Position numbers and translations under genes: made by a program | Assembly: GCA_041739345.1 (NCBI GenBank) | Contig: JBGSNZ010000019.1 | Span: forward strand, 1-64,000 | DNA length: 64,000 bases | Direction: 5' to 3' | Origin: DIGJ01 sp041739345 | GTDB taxonomy: Bacteria > Bacillota > Clostridia > Lachnospirales > Lachnospiraceae | In this document: one piece after another, positions 1 to 8,819 of the stretch | How positions within the stretch are numbered: position 1 is the stretch's first letter | Layout: every line of letters begins with the position of its first letter | Notes under the pieces: generated by a model | Seen by the model: the letters and a program-made list of their open reading frames with translations, nothing else | Database searches by the model: none | What the model was told of the DNA's origin: nothing

Positions 1-2
1 CA

Positions 3-92
3 GGAAAAACAAGAGCTTGGGAATTCAGTAAAACGGAGTGGCTGAACCCAAGGCAAGAAAAAGAAGAAAGCAAGGAGGCCGTTGCCTCCTAG
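3..92 (+). other. possible 3' end of an upstream ORF
   Basis: One frame is open from the window edge to a TAG at 90-92, giving about 29 codons rich in Lys and Glu near the end. The stretch is visibly less AT-rich than the genes that follow. A perfect 7-bp hairpin (AGGAGGC, loop CGTT, GCCTCCT) sits at its end and has no U-tract. It could be the tail of a real gene or chance; nothing identifies a product. Confidence 0.2.
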
Positions 93-203
93 AACATGAA
101 AAGGAAACGAGGCTGGGTGACAACAAGCCAAAAAAATTCCGGTAGTATCTGCTATGTTAATATATTAGTATATTTAAGATTACAAATTTAGGGGGAAGTA
201 CCA

Positions 204-680
204 ATGAAAATGAAACAAGAAGTTAGTATAAATGAAATTCGCATCAATGCAGAAGAGTTATTTCGTGGAGGGTTCTTTTGTTCGGAAGCTGTTGTAAGTG
301 CAATTCGTACTGGTTTTGATCTTGATATTCCAGAAGAAATCATTGCAATGGCATCAGGTTTTCCAGTTGGAATTGGTCGCTCAAAATGTTTATGCGGAGC
401 AGTTTCAGGTGGAGTAATGGCGCTCGGGCTTTTCTTTGGTCGTACCAAACAAGGAGATTCAAAAGTTGAGAAAAACTTAGAATTATCCAAAGAATTACAT
501 GATTGGTTCAAAGAGGCCAATGGAAAAAATGCGCTTTGTTGTAGAATACTTACCAAAGAATTTGATATGGCAAAAGCGGAACACAAAGAGCAGTGTATAC
601 ATTTTACAGGACTGGTTGCAGGTAAAGTTGCAGAAATCGTTGTTAGAGAATACAATTTAAAAGATATAGATAAAGATTAA
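204..680 (+). CDS. C_GCAxxG_C_C family redox-type protein
   Basis: This small cytosolic protein of 158 residues carries the ordered cysteines that define the C_GCAxxG_C_C family: a Cys near residue 27, a CGA-x-SGG stretch near residues 64-70, a CC pair near 112 and a further Cys near 131. The family is found in anaerobes and is thought to bind metal or act in redox chemistry, but its reaction is not established. An AGGGGGA Shine-Dalgarno precedes ATG 204; an in-frame ATG at 210 is also possible. It lies 29 bp upstream of a TDT-family transporter and is probably co-transcribed with it. Confidence 0.85.
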   Translation: MKMKQEVSINEIRINAEELFRGGFFCSEAVVSAIRTGFDLDIPEEIIAMASGFPVGIGRSKCLCGAVSGGVMALGLFFGRTKQGDSKVEKNLELSKELHDWFKEANGKNALCCRILTKEFDMAKAEHKEQCIHFTGLVAGKVAEIVVREYNLKDIDKD

Positions 681-709
681 AAAAATACAATAGTTTTAGG
701 AGAAATCAG

Positions 710-1636
710 ATGGAGCACATTATAAAGAAAATTCCATTGTCACTTGCAGGAGTTATGTTAGGAATAGCAGCACTTGGTAATCTGCTACTAAGCTATTCGA
801 AGGTACTACAACTAACATGTGGTGTAGTGTCAGCAATAGTAGGAGTTTTATTGCTTATCAAATTAATTATGTATCCAGGATTAATCAAAGAAGATTTTAA
901 GAATCCAGTTATGGCGAGTGTAGCAGGAACGTTTCCAATGGCACTTATGCTACTATCGGTATATAGTAAGCCATATATTGGTGGAATTGCAAAATATATT
1001 TGGCTATTTGCAATTATTTTACACGTTGTATTAATGTTTTACTTTACCGTTCAATTTGTATTTCATTTGGATATAACGAAAATAGTGGCAAGTTATTATA
1101 TTGTATATGTTGGTATTGCAGTAGCAAGTATCACAGCGCCCGCATATGAAATGTTTGAACTGGGGACGTTTATATTCTGGTTTGGTTTTGTTTCATTGCT
1201 AATATTATTGGTTTTAGTTACTTATCGTTATGTGAAATATAATAAAGTAGCAGAACCTTTAAAACCACTTTTTTGTATCTATGCGGCACCAACAAGTCTT
1301 TGTCTAGCCGGTTATAATCAGTCTGTTGAAAATAAGTCGTTACCCTTTATTGTATTTATGGCAATCATGGCAACTTGCATATATATTATTGTATTAATTA
1401 ATTTGCCGAAATTCTTAAAACTTAAATTTTATCCAAGTTATGCTGCTTTTACTTTTCCTTTTGTCATTAGCGCAATTGCAATGAAAATGACAATGGTATG
1501 CTTGACGAATATGGGGAAAACAGTTTCATTTTTAAATATTATAGTTTTATTTGAAACATTAGTTGCAACTATATTAGTGATATATACATTCATAAGATTT
1601 TTTATCTATCTGTTACAAAAAACAGACGTTAAATAA
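710..1636 (+). CDS. TDT-family (TehA/SLAC1-like) transporter
   Basis: This is an integral membrane protein of 308 residues with about ten hydrophobic helices spread along its length. The N-terminal pattern PLSLAGVMLGIAALGN and the later VAGTFPMALMLLS are typical of the tellurite-resistance/dicarboxylate transporter (TDT) family, which includes TehA and SLAC1 anion channels. The substrate cannot be read from the sequence; small anions or dicarboxylates are the usual ones. AGGAGAAATCAG gives the Shine-Dalgarno. A terminator follows at 1657, so it ends the two-gene unit. Confidence 0.85.
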   Translation: MEHIIKKIPLSLAGVMLGIAALGNLLLSYSKVLQLTCGVVSAIVGVLLLIKLIMYPGLIKEDFKNPVMASVAGTFPMALMLLSVYSKPYIGGIAKYIWLFAIILHVVLMFYFTVQFVFHLDITKIVASYYIVYVGIAVASITAPAYEMFELGTFIFWFGFVSLLILLVLVTYRYVKYNKVAEPLKPLFCIYAAPTSLCLAGYNQSVENKSLPFIVFMAIMATCIYIIVLINLPKFLKLKFYPSYAAFTFPFVISAIAMKMTMVCLTNMGKTVSFLNIIVLFETLVATILVIYTFIRFFIYLLQKTDVK

Positions 1637-1656
1637 ATTGAATAATACAATGACGA

Positions 1657-1684
1657 AAAACGAGTGCCTATTCACTCGTTTTTT
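1657..1684 (+). terminator. intrinsic terminator after the TDT transporter
   Basis: AAAACGAGTG (1657-1666) pairs perfectly with CACTCGTTTT (1673-1682) across a 6-nt loop and runs into TTTT. Confidence 0.85.
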
Positions 1685-1771
1685 GTTATTTATGGTTTGT
1701 TAAAATCGTTAATTAGATTAAGGTTTGAGATTATATTATTTCATCCTTTGATGTAATAACATCTGTTTTTA

Positions 1772-1800
1772 TTGAAAGAAATCTAATAATGTATTAGAAT
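1772..1800 (+). promoter_or_regulatory. promoter with embedded operator-like dyad (nucleoside operon)
   Basis: TTGAAA (1772-1777), a 17-bp spacer and TAGAAT (1795-1800) form a sigma-A type promoter about 60 bp before the nucleoside hydrolase. The perfect dyad TCTAATA-ATG-TATTAGA (1782-1798) fills the spacer and enters the -10 element, which is where a repressor would block polymerase. A second short dyad, GATGT-N4-ACATC, lies just upstream (1750-1764 area). Confidence 0.45.
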
Positions 1801-1860
1801 ATAATAGAGATAAATTTGTGATAAACTCTAAAACTAGAAGAAAGACATCGGAGGAAGGCA

Positions 1861-2811
1861 ATGAAAAAGAGAAATATTATATTGGACTGCGATCCTGGAA
1901 TTGATGATGCAATTGCGATTACTTTTGCTATTGCAAATGATGATAAATTAAATATACTTGGTATGACTACAGTAGCAGGAAACCTATCAAGTGATGTAGT
2001 AACAAACAATGCATTAGCGCTAACTGAATTCTTAGGAAGAGAGGATATTCCGGTTGCAAGAGGTGCAAGACAACCTCTGCTTCGCGTACTTTCGACAGCA
2101 GGTGATATACATGGGAAAAAAGGACTTGGAACCTATGAATTGCCTGAACATAAGAAAACGGAAGTAAACGAACATGCTGTTATATTTATGCGGGATTTAA
2201 TTATGAACTGTGAGGAAAAAGTTACCTTAGTTCCAACTGGCCCACTAACCAACATTGCACTTTTATTGCATATGTATCCGGAAGTAAAAGAAAAAATTGA
2301 ACTAATCTGTTTGATGGGTGGTGCAAGCAAAGGCGGAAATGTAACAAAAACAGGTGAGTTTAATATTTGGGCAGACCCAGAGGCTGCATCCATTGTTTAT
2401 AAAAGTGGACTTTCCATTGTGATGTGTGGATTGGATGTCACAGTAAGAAGTGGTTTTAGCCGAGAACAGGCAGCATTTTTACAAAGTCGAGAAGGACGCA
2501 TCTCAAAGATGTGTGGGGAAATGTTAACTTTTTATTTGAATTGTCCGCATTATAAGGATAAGCCGATTGCATCCATTCATGATGCAAGTACAATTATGTA
2601 TCTTTTACATCCAGAAATTTATAACGTAGTGCGTATGGAAGTAGAAATTGACTGCTCTGAGAATTTGAATCGTGGAATGACCGTGTGTGATTTTGATACG
2701 GTATTGACAAATGATGAGACAGGAATTGATGTCCTTATGGATGTTAATACGCAGTTATTTGAAAAATATTTAATGGAAAGTATTCAAGAAATAAACAACC
2801 GTTTGGTATAA
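1861..2811 (+). CDS. nucleoside hydrolase (IunH/Rih family)
   Basis: The 316-residue product hydrolyses the N-glycosidic bond of nucleosides to give a free base and ribose. The N-terminal Ca2+-binding signature DCDPGIDDA (residues 8-16) is intact, as are the VPTGPLTNIA loop and the downstream DFDTV and D-x-H-DAST segments of this family. Purine versus pyrimidine preference cannot be assigned from sequence. GGAGG at -9 supports ATG 1861. A ribokinase gene follows 73 bp downstream and would phosphorylate the released ribose, so the pair forms a nucleoside salvage route. Confidence 0.93.
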   Translation: MKKRNIILDCDPGIDDAIAITFAIANDDKLNILGMTTVAGNLSSDVVTNNALALTEFLGREDIPVARGARQPLLRVLSTAGDIHGKKGLGTYELPEHKKTEVNEHAVIFMRDLIMNCEEKVTLVPTGPLTNIALLLHMYPEVKEKIELICLMGGASKGGNVTKTGEFNIWADPEAASIVYKSGLSIVMCGLDVTVRSGFSREQAAFLQSREGRISKMCGEMLTFYLNCPHYKDKPIASIHDASTIMYLLHPEIYNVVRMEVEIDCSENLNRGMTVCDFDTVLTNDETGIDVLMDVNTQLFEKYLMESIQEINNRLV

Positions 2812-2884
2812 TCGCAGATCAAATAAATAACAATATAAGATTAATTATAAACGAAAAGAGTAAAAGTCAAGAAGGAGAATAAAG

Positions 2885-3766
2885 ATGAAAGTATTAAATT
2901 TTGGATCTTTAAACTATGATTATGTGTATCAGGTAGATCATGCCGTTATGCCAGGAGAGACCATAGCATCAAAATCAATGGAAACATTTAGTGGTGGTAA
3001 GGGATTGAATCAGTCGATTGCTCTCGCAAAAGCTGGTGCGAATGTTTATCATGCAGGAATGGTTGGAAAAGATGGCGATATGCTGTTATCTACGTTAAAA
3101 GAAAATAAGGTAGACATTAGTCTTATTGAAAAAGTAGACGGTAAGAGCGGACATGCTATTATTCAATTAGATAAAAATGCGCAAAACTGTATTCTGTTAT
3201 TTGGTGGCGCGAATCGAGCTATGACTAAAGAGTATATCGATAAAGTAATTGCAACATTTGAAAAAGGAGATATTTTACTCCTACAAAACGAGATTAATCT
3301 TTTGGATTATATTATAGAACGTGCTTATGCACAAGGAATGTGCATCGTACTGAATCCTTCACCGTTGGATGATGCGCTTAAAAAATGTGATTTGTCTAAA
3401 GTATCCATCTTTTTACTAAATGAAATCGAGGGTGGTCAAATTAGTGGTCAAACGAAACCGGAGGATATTCTTTTGGAAATCCATAAAAAATATCCAAACT
3501 GCAAAGTAGTATTAACTCTTGGACACGATGGCTCTGTATTTAGTGATGGTAAGGTTCAGGTTAAGCAGTCAATTTTCCCAGTTAAAGCAGTTGACACAAC
3601 GGCAGCAGGGGATACGTTTACTGGTTATTTTATTACAGGCCTATTGGAAGATAAGAAAATAGAGGATATTATGAAACAAGCAGCGATGGCATCAGCGATT
3701 GCGGTTTCCCGCATGGGTGCAGCTCCTTCCATACCACTCAAGGATGAAGTGAATGCAAAACTTTGA
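2885..3766 (+). CDS. rbsK: ribokinase (PfkB family)
   Basis: This 293-residue PfkB-family sugar kinase has the substrate-binding SGGKGLNQ motif near residues 37-44 and the ATP/catalytic signature DTTAAGDTFTGYF near 238-250, whose last Asp is the general base. Its place directly after a nucleoside hydrolase fits ribose phosphorylation. Deoxyribose or another sugar is possible, because PfkB substrate calls from sequence are imprecise. The start has an AAGGAG Shine-Dalgarno. Its last 14 bp overlap the next gene in another frame. Confidence 0.85.
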   Translation: MKVLNFGSLNYDYVYQVDHAVMPGETIASKSMETFSGGKGLNQSIALAKAGANVYHAGMVGKDGDMLLSTLKENKVDISLIEKVDGKSGHAIIQLDKNAQNCILLFGGANRAMTKEYIDKVIATFEKGDILLLQNEINLLDYIIERAYAQGMCIVLNPSPLDDALKKCDLSKVSIFLLNEIEGGQISGQTKPEDILLEIHKKYPNCKVVLTLGHDGSVFSDGKVQVKQSIFPVKAVDTTAAGDTFTGYFITGLLEDKKIEDIMKQAAMASAIAVSRMGAAPSIPLKDEVNAKL

Positions 3767-4250
3767 AAAAGTAACGCATACCTTTGAACCAGTATATAAT
3801 GTACATTCAAAGATATTGATTCTTGGAAGCCTTCCTTCCGTAAAGTCGCGTGAAAAGGGCTTTTATTATGGGCATGCGCAGAATCGTTTTTGGAAATTGT
3901 TGGCTTTACTATATGAAAGAGAACTACCAAAAACAATAGAAGAGAAAATAAATATGCTATTATCCTGCCAGGTTGCAATTTGGGATGTCATAAAAAGTTG
4001 TGAAATCATTGGCTCAAGTGATAGCAGTATTCAAAATGTGGTGCCGATGGACTTAAATCAGATTCTGAGGGCAAGTGACATAAAGCAAATCTATGCAAAT
4101 GGTAAAACGGCAGCTAGACTTTATCGAACATATCATCAGGAGCTTACAGGGAGGGAAATTATAGAACTTCCTTCTACAAGTCCTGCAAATGCAACATATT
4201 CATTGGATCGTTTGGTAGAAAATTGGAGAAGAATCACCATTCCTTGTTAA
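3753..4250 (+). CDS. DNA-deoxyinosine glycosylase (uracil-DNA glycosylase superfamily)
   Basis: The 165-residue protein has the family start ILILGSLPSVKS, the GFYYGHAQNRFWKLL stretch (residues 34-48) and the late ELPSTSPAN motif. These match the hypoxanthine/deoxyinosine glycosylase branch of the uracil-DNA glycosylase superfamily (UDG family 6-like). It would remove deaminated adenine from DNA. It starts inside the end of the ribokinase gene (14-bp overlap), so it is translated from the same mRNA. Linking DNA-inosine repair with nucleoside salvage is plausible but inferred only from position. Confidence 0.85.
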   Translation: MQNFEKVTHTFEPVYNVHSKILILGSLPSVKSREKGFYYGHAQNRFWKLLALLYERELPKTIEEKINMLLSCQVAIWDVIKSCEIIGSSDSSIQNVVPMDLNQILRASDIKQIYANGKTAARLYRTYHQELTGREIIELPSTSPANATYSLDRLVENWRRITIPC

Positions 4251-4340
4251 AGCATAACAATTAGTAATATATATGAAACAGGTAACGTTCAATAAAACTG
4301 TGCGTATGATAGTAATAAGGAATGGGTGAATAGGTAAAGA

Positions 4341-5831
4341 ATGGATAAGAAAATTTTAAATCGAATATTATATGGAAATGTTGACCATTGTTTTTATAGC
4401 ATGAATAAGGAAACGATTGATGATTTGAATTATAAAACAGTAAAGACGGCATATGTAGCTACAACCGGTATTACTTTTTTATTGGCTATCGTCACATTTG
4501 CGTATGGATTTTTAAATTATTTATCGGGTTTTTATATTGGATATACCCTGTTCTTTGCAATGATGACAATTATAGCATTTAAGGTATTAAAGAGAAGTCA
4601 TCATTATGCAAAAATATTATATTACATATATGCTACAGCAATCTTTGGTTTAGTAATTGTTGCAGGAACAGTTTTTAGCCCAGAGGATTTGGCTGTGACG
4701 TTTTATGTATTATTAGTTATCATACCTTTGATTTATATTGAACCACCCATCCATTCCTTTGGCATGATATCTATGGCCTGTGTGATTTTTGGAGTTGTCA
4801 CTTTTTTTATAAAAGCAGATTATCCCCAAATTGTACAATATGATATCGCGAATACGGTATGCTGTTTTGTTGTCAGTGCGATATTCATTGCATACATACG
4901 CAATATGCATATCAATAATATGAAGACAACTATTATTTATCAAACACTGTCTCAAACGGATAAACTGACTGGAATTTTCAATAAAGAGTATACGGAGCAG
5001 ATTTGTCATGCATATCTTGATGAAAAAAAGAAGTTGGAGCCCAATGCACTTATAATGATTGATTTGGATAATTTCAAAGCAATCAATGATACACTAGGTC
5101 ACAAGCAAGGAGATTATGTTTTAAAAGAAGTTGGTGGAATACTAAAGAAAACGTTCAATGAGAATGCTGTCGTAGGACGAATTGGTGGAGACGAGTTTCT
5201 TGTATTGATAAAGAATATTAAAAATATTGACAGTATTAAACGTAAAGCGGAGTTAGTTCTAAAAAAAGTCAGTGCAATTTTTTCAAATGTTACAAACGAA
5301 GCCTTATCCTGTAGCATTGGAATTGTTTGTAATAACCCGCAATTAGCATTAAACTTTAATACAATGTTATCTAGAGCCGATCAGACTCTATACTTGGCAA
5401 AGAAGAATGGTAAGGAACGAGTTGAGTTTTTTACAGAACAATTCCAAGCAGATTCAGATAAGTCTACAATACTTGTTATCGAAGAAGAAGAATTTAGCAG
5501 GGCAGTATTATGTAGCCTCCTAAAATCAAATTTCAATGTGATACAGGCAGAAGATGCTAAAATAGCAACGGAATATTTACATAAATATGAAGATAAAATA
5601 GATGCGGTTATCATTGATGCTACGGTTCCGATTATAAATGGATGTGATGTGTTGAGCGAGATAAAAAATAAGGATTCCTATAAAAATATTGCGGTAGTTT
5701 TATTATCTTCAAATGAAACAAATGCATTTCAAATTATGGAAATCGGAGTGGATGGCTTTATAACTAAGCCGTATGATGCGAAGGCAGTGAATAAAAAAGT
5801 TTCCGATGCAATAGAGAGCAAAACGAGATAA
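4341..5831 (+). CDS. membrane diguanylate cyclase with C-terminal receiver domain
   Basis: The 496-residue protein has about six transmembrane helices (residues 35-195), a GGDEF domain (about 205-370) and a C-terminal REC domain (about 375-494). The GGDEF domain carries LTGIFNKEY, DLDNFKAIND and an intact GGDEF near 281, so synthesis of c-di-GMP is expected. No RxxD inhibitory site precedes GGDEF. The REC domain keeps the phospho-acceptor region (VIIDATVP) and a Lys (TKPYD), but its acidic pocket is EEEE. A receiver placed after GGDEF is the reverse of the common PleD/WspR order. The start has only a weak AGGTAAAG RBS. Confidence 0.88.
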   Translation: MDKKILNRILYGNVDHCFYSMNKETIDDLNYKTVKTAYVATTGITFLLAIVTFAYGFLNYLSGFYIGYTLFFAMMTIIAFKVLKRSHHYAKILYYIYATAIFGLVIVAGTVFSPEDLAVTFYVLLVIIPLIYIEPPIHSFGMISMACVIFGVVTFFIKADYPQIVQYDIANTVCCFVVSAIFIAYIRNMHINNMKTTIIYQTLSQTDKLTGIFNKEYTEQICHAYLDEKKKLEPNALIMIDLDNFKAINDTLGHKQGDYVLKEVGGILKKTFNENAVVGRIGGDEFLVLIKNIKNIDSIKRKAELVLKKVSAIFSNVTNEALSCSIGIVCNNPQLALNFNTMLSRADQTLYLAKKNGKERVEFFTEQFQADSDKSTILVIEEEEFSRAVLCSLLKSNFNVIQAEDAKIATEYLHKYEDKIDAVIIDATVPIINGCDVLSEIKNKDSYKNIAVVLLSSNETNAFQIMEIGVDGFITKPYDAKAVNKKVSDAIESKTR

Positions 5832-5839
5832 GCTATCTT

Positions 5840-6535
5840 TTATTTTTTCGATACAAGAAGCTGTTTCAATTCTTCAAAGGAGGATACTTCATAGGTAATG
5901 CTTGCACCATTTGTATTTTCTTTATGATTCGGATTATACCAGCAAGTGTCAATGCCAGCATTATTACCTCCTTTTATATCAGAGGTCAGACTATCACCTA
6001 TCATAAGTACTTTTTGTTTATCGGTATATTTTATGGAATCCAAAGCATAATCAAAAATAGCGGCATTCGGTTTGGATAGATTGATTTCTTCTGAAATGAT
6101 AACTCCTTCAAAGAATGGTGCCAAGACAGAGGCTCTGATTCGTTTCATTTGCACGCTGGTAAGGCCATTGGTTAAAATAATCATGCGATAGTATGGATTG
6201 AGAGCTTCCATTAATTCATAACTACCATCAAGTAAAAAAGAAGCATCTGCTAAGTGTTTTAAGTATGCAATAGAAAGATCACATGCGTCGGTTGATTCCT
6301 CAATTTTATTGATAAATCGGCGAAAACGTTCTGCTTTTAAAGCATCTTGCGTAATCTGACCACGCTCTAATTCTTTCCAGATGGTTTCATTTATTTGTGA
6401 ATAGATTGGCAAATGATAAGATTCATCGTAAGAGATTCCGAGCTCTTTCATTGCATGCTCAAGTGCATAGCGTTCTGATTTTTCAAAGTCAAATAACGTT
6501 TCATCTGCATCAAAGATTAACACTTCATATTTCAT
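5840..6535 (-). CDS. YjjG-family HAD nucleotidase
   Basis: The 231-residue HAD hydrolase begins with the nucleophile motif DADETLFDF (residues 9-17) and has motif II LTNGL and motif IV MIGDSLTSDIKGG. The overall pattern matches the YjjG noncanonical pyrimidine nucleotidase group, which cleans up nucleoside monophosphates such as dUMP or modified dNMPs. It converges on the GGDEF gene with only 8 bp between stop codons. A GGAGGAC Shine-Dalgarno precedes its ATG on the minus strand. Confidence 0.85.
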   Translation of the reverse strand: MKYEVLIFDADETLFDFEKSERYALEHAMKELGISYDESYHLPIYSQINETIWKELERGQITQDALKAERFRRFINKIEESTDACDLSIAYLKHLADASFLLDGSYELMEALNPYYRMIILTNGLTSVQMKRIRASVLAPFFEGVIISEEINLSKPNAAIFDYALDSIKYTDKQKVLMIGDSLTSDIKGGNNAGIDTCWYNPNHKENTNGASITYEVSSFEELKQLLVSKK

Positions 6536-6639
6536 AGTCGTCCTCCAATTGTCGGCGAGATTTAACCCTTTATTTTGGTTTAATTTTGCAAGGGCTACAT
6601 ATATAACTTACAATAAGTAAAAGAATTTGTCTATCCCTA

Positions 6640-6666
6640 TTAATACCTAAAAAAAAAATCCGATAT
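6640..6666 (+). promoter_or_regulatory. possible sigma-D/sigma-28 motility promoter
   Basis: TTAA (6640-6643), 15 bp, then TCCGATAT (6659-6666) differs little from the sigma-D consensus TAAA-N15-GCCGATAT. The predicted leader is very short (about 14 nt before ATG 6687), which weakens the call. Confidence 0.35.
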
Positions 6667-6686
6667 AATAATAAGGGGTGATTTTT

Positions 6687-7343
6687 ATGAGTAATTCATT
6701 AACAATTCATAGTAGTATTAGTATACAAAACTTAGCAACACCAAATTTTCATGGGAAAAAAGATATCTTATCTACGTGTAATCAACTAGAGTTACAAAGA
6801 AATAAAATTAATCAAAATAAGGGTTTATCCAGGGATGATAAGGATACCAAACTTATGGAGATTGATAAACAGTTAACTGATTTGCAATCAGAAATTGAAA
6901 TAGGTTTAAAAAAATCAGATAAGAAGCGACTGGAAAAGGAAATTGAGGAAAAGAAAGAGAATCTGGAAGAAATTATGTCACCAGAGATGGTTGAAATGGC
7001 ACTTAAGATGGAGCAACTATTACAGGTGGCGACGAGTGCGGATTTATCAAGTGAGAATCCAGAGGATGTCACAGAAATGATAGAGTCGATTGATGATGCA
7101 AATATGTTTACGGATGAGACTGAAAAAGTATTAGTTGGACAAACATTAACCGAACAAGCGTTAGATGAAATAAAAGGGACGAGTGATTCAACGGATATCT
7201 TAAATAATGGATTAATTCATGATGAAATAAAGAAAATGAAAGAAGATATGGGGTTGGATTCTGAGAAAGAAGATAACGCACTCAACATTTATAACCAGGC
7301 AAAAGTAAAGACGAAAGGGTATCTAATTGATACCAGAATTTAA
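6687..7343 (+). CDS. coiled-coil protein, FlxA-like
   Basis: The product is about 218 residues, rich in Lys and Glu. A Ser/Asn-rich N-terminus is followed by heptad-like helices at about residues 30-105 (LSRDDKDTKLMEIDKQL onward) and an acidic C-terminal half. There is no signal peptide or membrane segment. The arrangement resembles FlxA-like proteins linked to flagellar regulons, but I recognise no catalytic motif and the family call is tentative. ATG 6687 follows AAGGGGTGA correctly; the upstream in-frame GTG at 6678 is part of that ribosome-binding site and is not a start. A sigma-D-like promoter lies just upstream. Confidence 0.55.
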   Translation: MSNSLTIHSSISIQNLATPNFHGKKDILSTCNQLELQRNKINQNKGLSRDDKDTKLMEIDKQLTDLQSEIEIGLKKSDKKRLEKEIEEKKENLEEIMSPEMVEMALKMEQLLQVATSADLSSENPEDVTEMIESIDDANMFTDETEKVLVGQTLTEQALDEIKGTSDSTDILNNGLIHDEIKKMKEDMGLDSEKEDNALNIYNQAKVKTKGYLIDTRI

Positions 7344-7389
7344 GATAATTTAGCAATCAGTTGAAGCAGGCACAGGGATGAGGAACAAA

Positions 7390-8631
7390 ATGAAATTGCT
7401 GGAAGAAATTAAGCGTTATATACCTTATAATGAGCAGGAGGAAAAAGATAAAGAGGTTATGATAGATTTTATCGAAACCTCGAACAATATATTGTTACGA
7501 AGGAATAAAATGGCACATTTTACTGCTTCTTCCTGGTTGGTTAACAAAGAACGTACAAAAATACTTATGATTTTTCATAATATTTACAATGCTTGGTCCT
7601 GGACGGGAGGACATGCCGATGGCGATGAGGATTTACTACAGGTAGCGATAAAAGAAGCAAAGGAAGAAACCGGTATTGAACATATTCTACCAGTGTCTGA
7701 ACAAATTTTTTCGCTTGAAATCATTACCGTTGATGGGCATAAAAAGCGTGGTGAATATGTCCCTTCTCATCTGCATGTCAATATAACCTATTTATTAGAG
7801 GCAGATGAAAGGGATATGCTTCAAATCAAAGCCGACGAAAATAGTGGAGTAAAATGGTTTGAGGTAGAGTCAGTTGTGGAAGCTTCAAGCGAACCTTGGA
7901 TGCGGGGTATCTATCAAAAGCTGAATGAGAAGTTAATAATTTCGAAGGCAATTGCTTACTTAGAGAGACAACCTCTATTGCATATGGGAATGTTGGAACC
8001 AATTCGACGAAAGCATGCAGATATTCTTTATGCAAGTGCGAATGGTGTATTTTTATTCGAGCATAAAAGTGGGGCTTATATGTTATCGACCGAGGATGAG
8101 GATATAGCAAAGCATTTGATACAGACGATAGAGAAGGCTGAACTTTTTTCGGTGCATCAGTCCTTTTGTGTAGATTTCGTGAAAGAACGGTTTGGATTTC
8201 ATGAAGTACTTGACTGTGTGCAGGCGGTATATCCAAAGAAGGAGCAGTTTTTAGTTAACGGTGAATTGATTATCCGACCACTGGAAAAGAAAGATGCGCT
8301 TTTTGTTAAGAAACACTATCACACATTGGATGACATTTCATATTTCGAAACTCTGATAGCGCAAGGCGATATGTATGGTGCTTATATTGGAGAAGAATTG
8401 GCGGGATTTATCGGTCAGCATTTAGAAGGAAGTATGGGACTGCTTGAGGTTTTACCTGAATATAAGCGTCGTGGAATTGGTAAGGCACTGGAATCTTTCT
8501 TAATTAACGATACTTTGAAAAAGGGAAATGTCCCATTTTGTCAAGTTGTGGAGGGAAATGTGGTATCGATGCATTTGCAAAATTCACTTGGTATGGAAAT
8601 CACAAAGGAACATTTGTATTGGCTATTTTAG
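7390..8631 (+). CDS. Nudix hydrolase-GNAT acetyltransferase fusion
   Basis: The N-terminal half (about residues 1-185) is a Nudix domain with the box GGHADGDED followed by KEAKEETGI. Lys replaces the usual first Arg of the box; the metal-binding Glu residues are kept. The C-terminal third is a GNAT domain with the acetyl-CoA loop in LPEYKRRGIGKAL. A linker of about 100 residues joins them. A Nudix enzyme removes a nucleoside-diphosphate-linked moiety and GNATs acylate amines; the joint substrate is unknown. ATG 7390 has GAGG at the right distance. ATG 7378, four codons upstream, is possible but poorly spaced. Confidence 0.82.
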   Translation: MKLLEEIKRYIPYNEQEEKDKEVMIDFIETSNNILLRRNKMAHFTASSWLVNKERTKILMIFHNIYNAWSWTGGHADGDEDLLQVAIKEAKEETGIEHILPVSEQIFSLEIITVDGHKKRGEYVPSHLHVNITYLLEADERDMLQIKADENSGVKWFEVESVVEASSEPWMRGIYQKLNEKLIISKAIAYLERQPLLHMGMLEPIRRKHADILYASANGVFLFEHKSGAYMLSTEDEDIAKHLIQTIEKAELFSVHQSFCVDFVKERFGFHEVLDCVQAVYPKKEQFLVNGELIIRPLEKKDALFVKKHYHTLDDISYFETLIAQGDMYGAYIGEELAGFIGQHLEGSMGLLEVLPEYKRRGIGKALESFLINDTLKKGNVPFCQVVEGNVVSMHLQNSLGMEITKEHLYWLF

Positions 8632-8645
8632 CATTATAAATTTGT

Positions 8646-8704
8646 AAAAATATTTCTTTTCGTAGAAAACAATTAAGTTTTCAATTGAAAGAAATATTTT
8701 TTTA
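8646..8704. terminator. large terminator hairpin
   Basis: AAAAATATTTCTTT (8646-8659) pairs perfectly with AAAGAAATATTTTT (8688-8701), followed by more T. An inner hairpin GAAAAC/GTTTTC sits in the loop. It closes the Nudix-GNAT transcript. Confidence 0.75.
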
Positions 8705-8723
8705 TTTTACAATAGAATTAAAG

Positions 8724-8735
8724 CGACATGTGTCG
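8724..8735. promoter_or_regulatory. operator-like dyad 1 upstream of the Crp-type gene
   Basis: CGACA-TG-TGTCG is a perfect 5-bp inverted repeat lying about 90 bp before the Crp/Fnr gene. It could be bound by that regulator; the assignment is inference. Confidence 0.3.
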
Positions 8736-8777
8736 TTTTGATTTATCCATTACCAGATTACAATAAAAATATAAATA

Positions 8778-8798
8778 AAGTTGAACGATCATCAAGTT
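8778..8798. promoter_or_regulatory. operator-like dyad 2 (Fnr-like half-sites)
   Basis: AAGTTGA-N7-TCAAGTT has half-sites AAnTTGA/TCAAnTT close to the TTGAT/ATCAA of Fnr sites, with one extra bp in the spacing. It lies immediately before the GGAGGCG Shine-Dalgarno of the Crp-type gene, a place suited to autoregulation. Confidence 0.4.
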
Positions 8799-8819
8799 TA
8801 TTTTGGAGGCGCCTAATAT

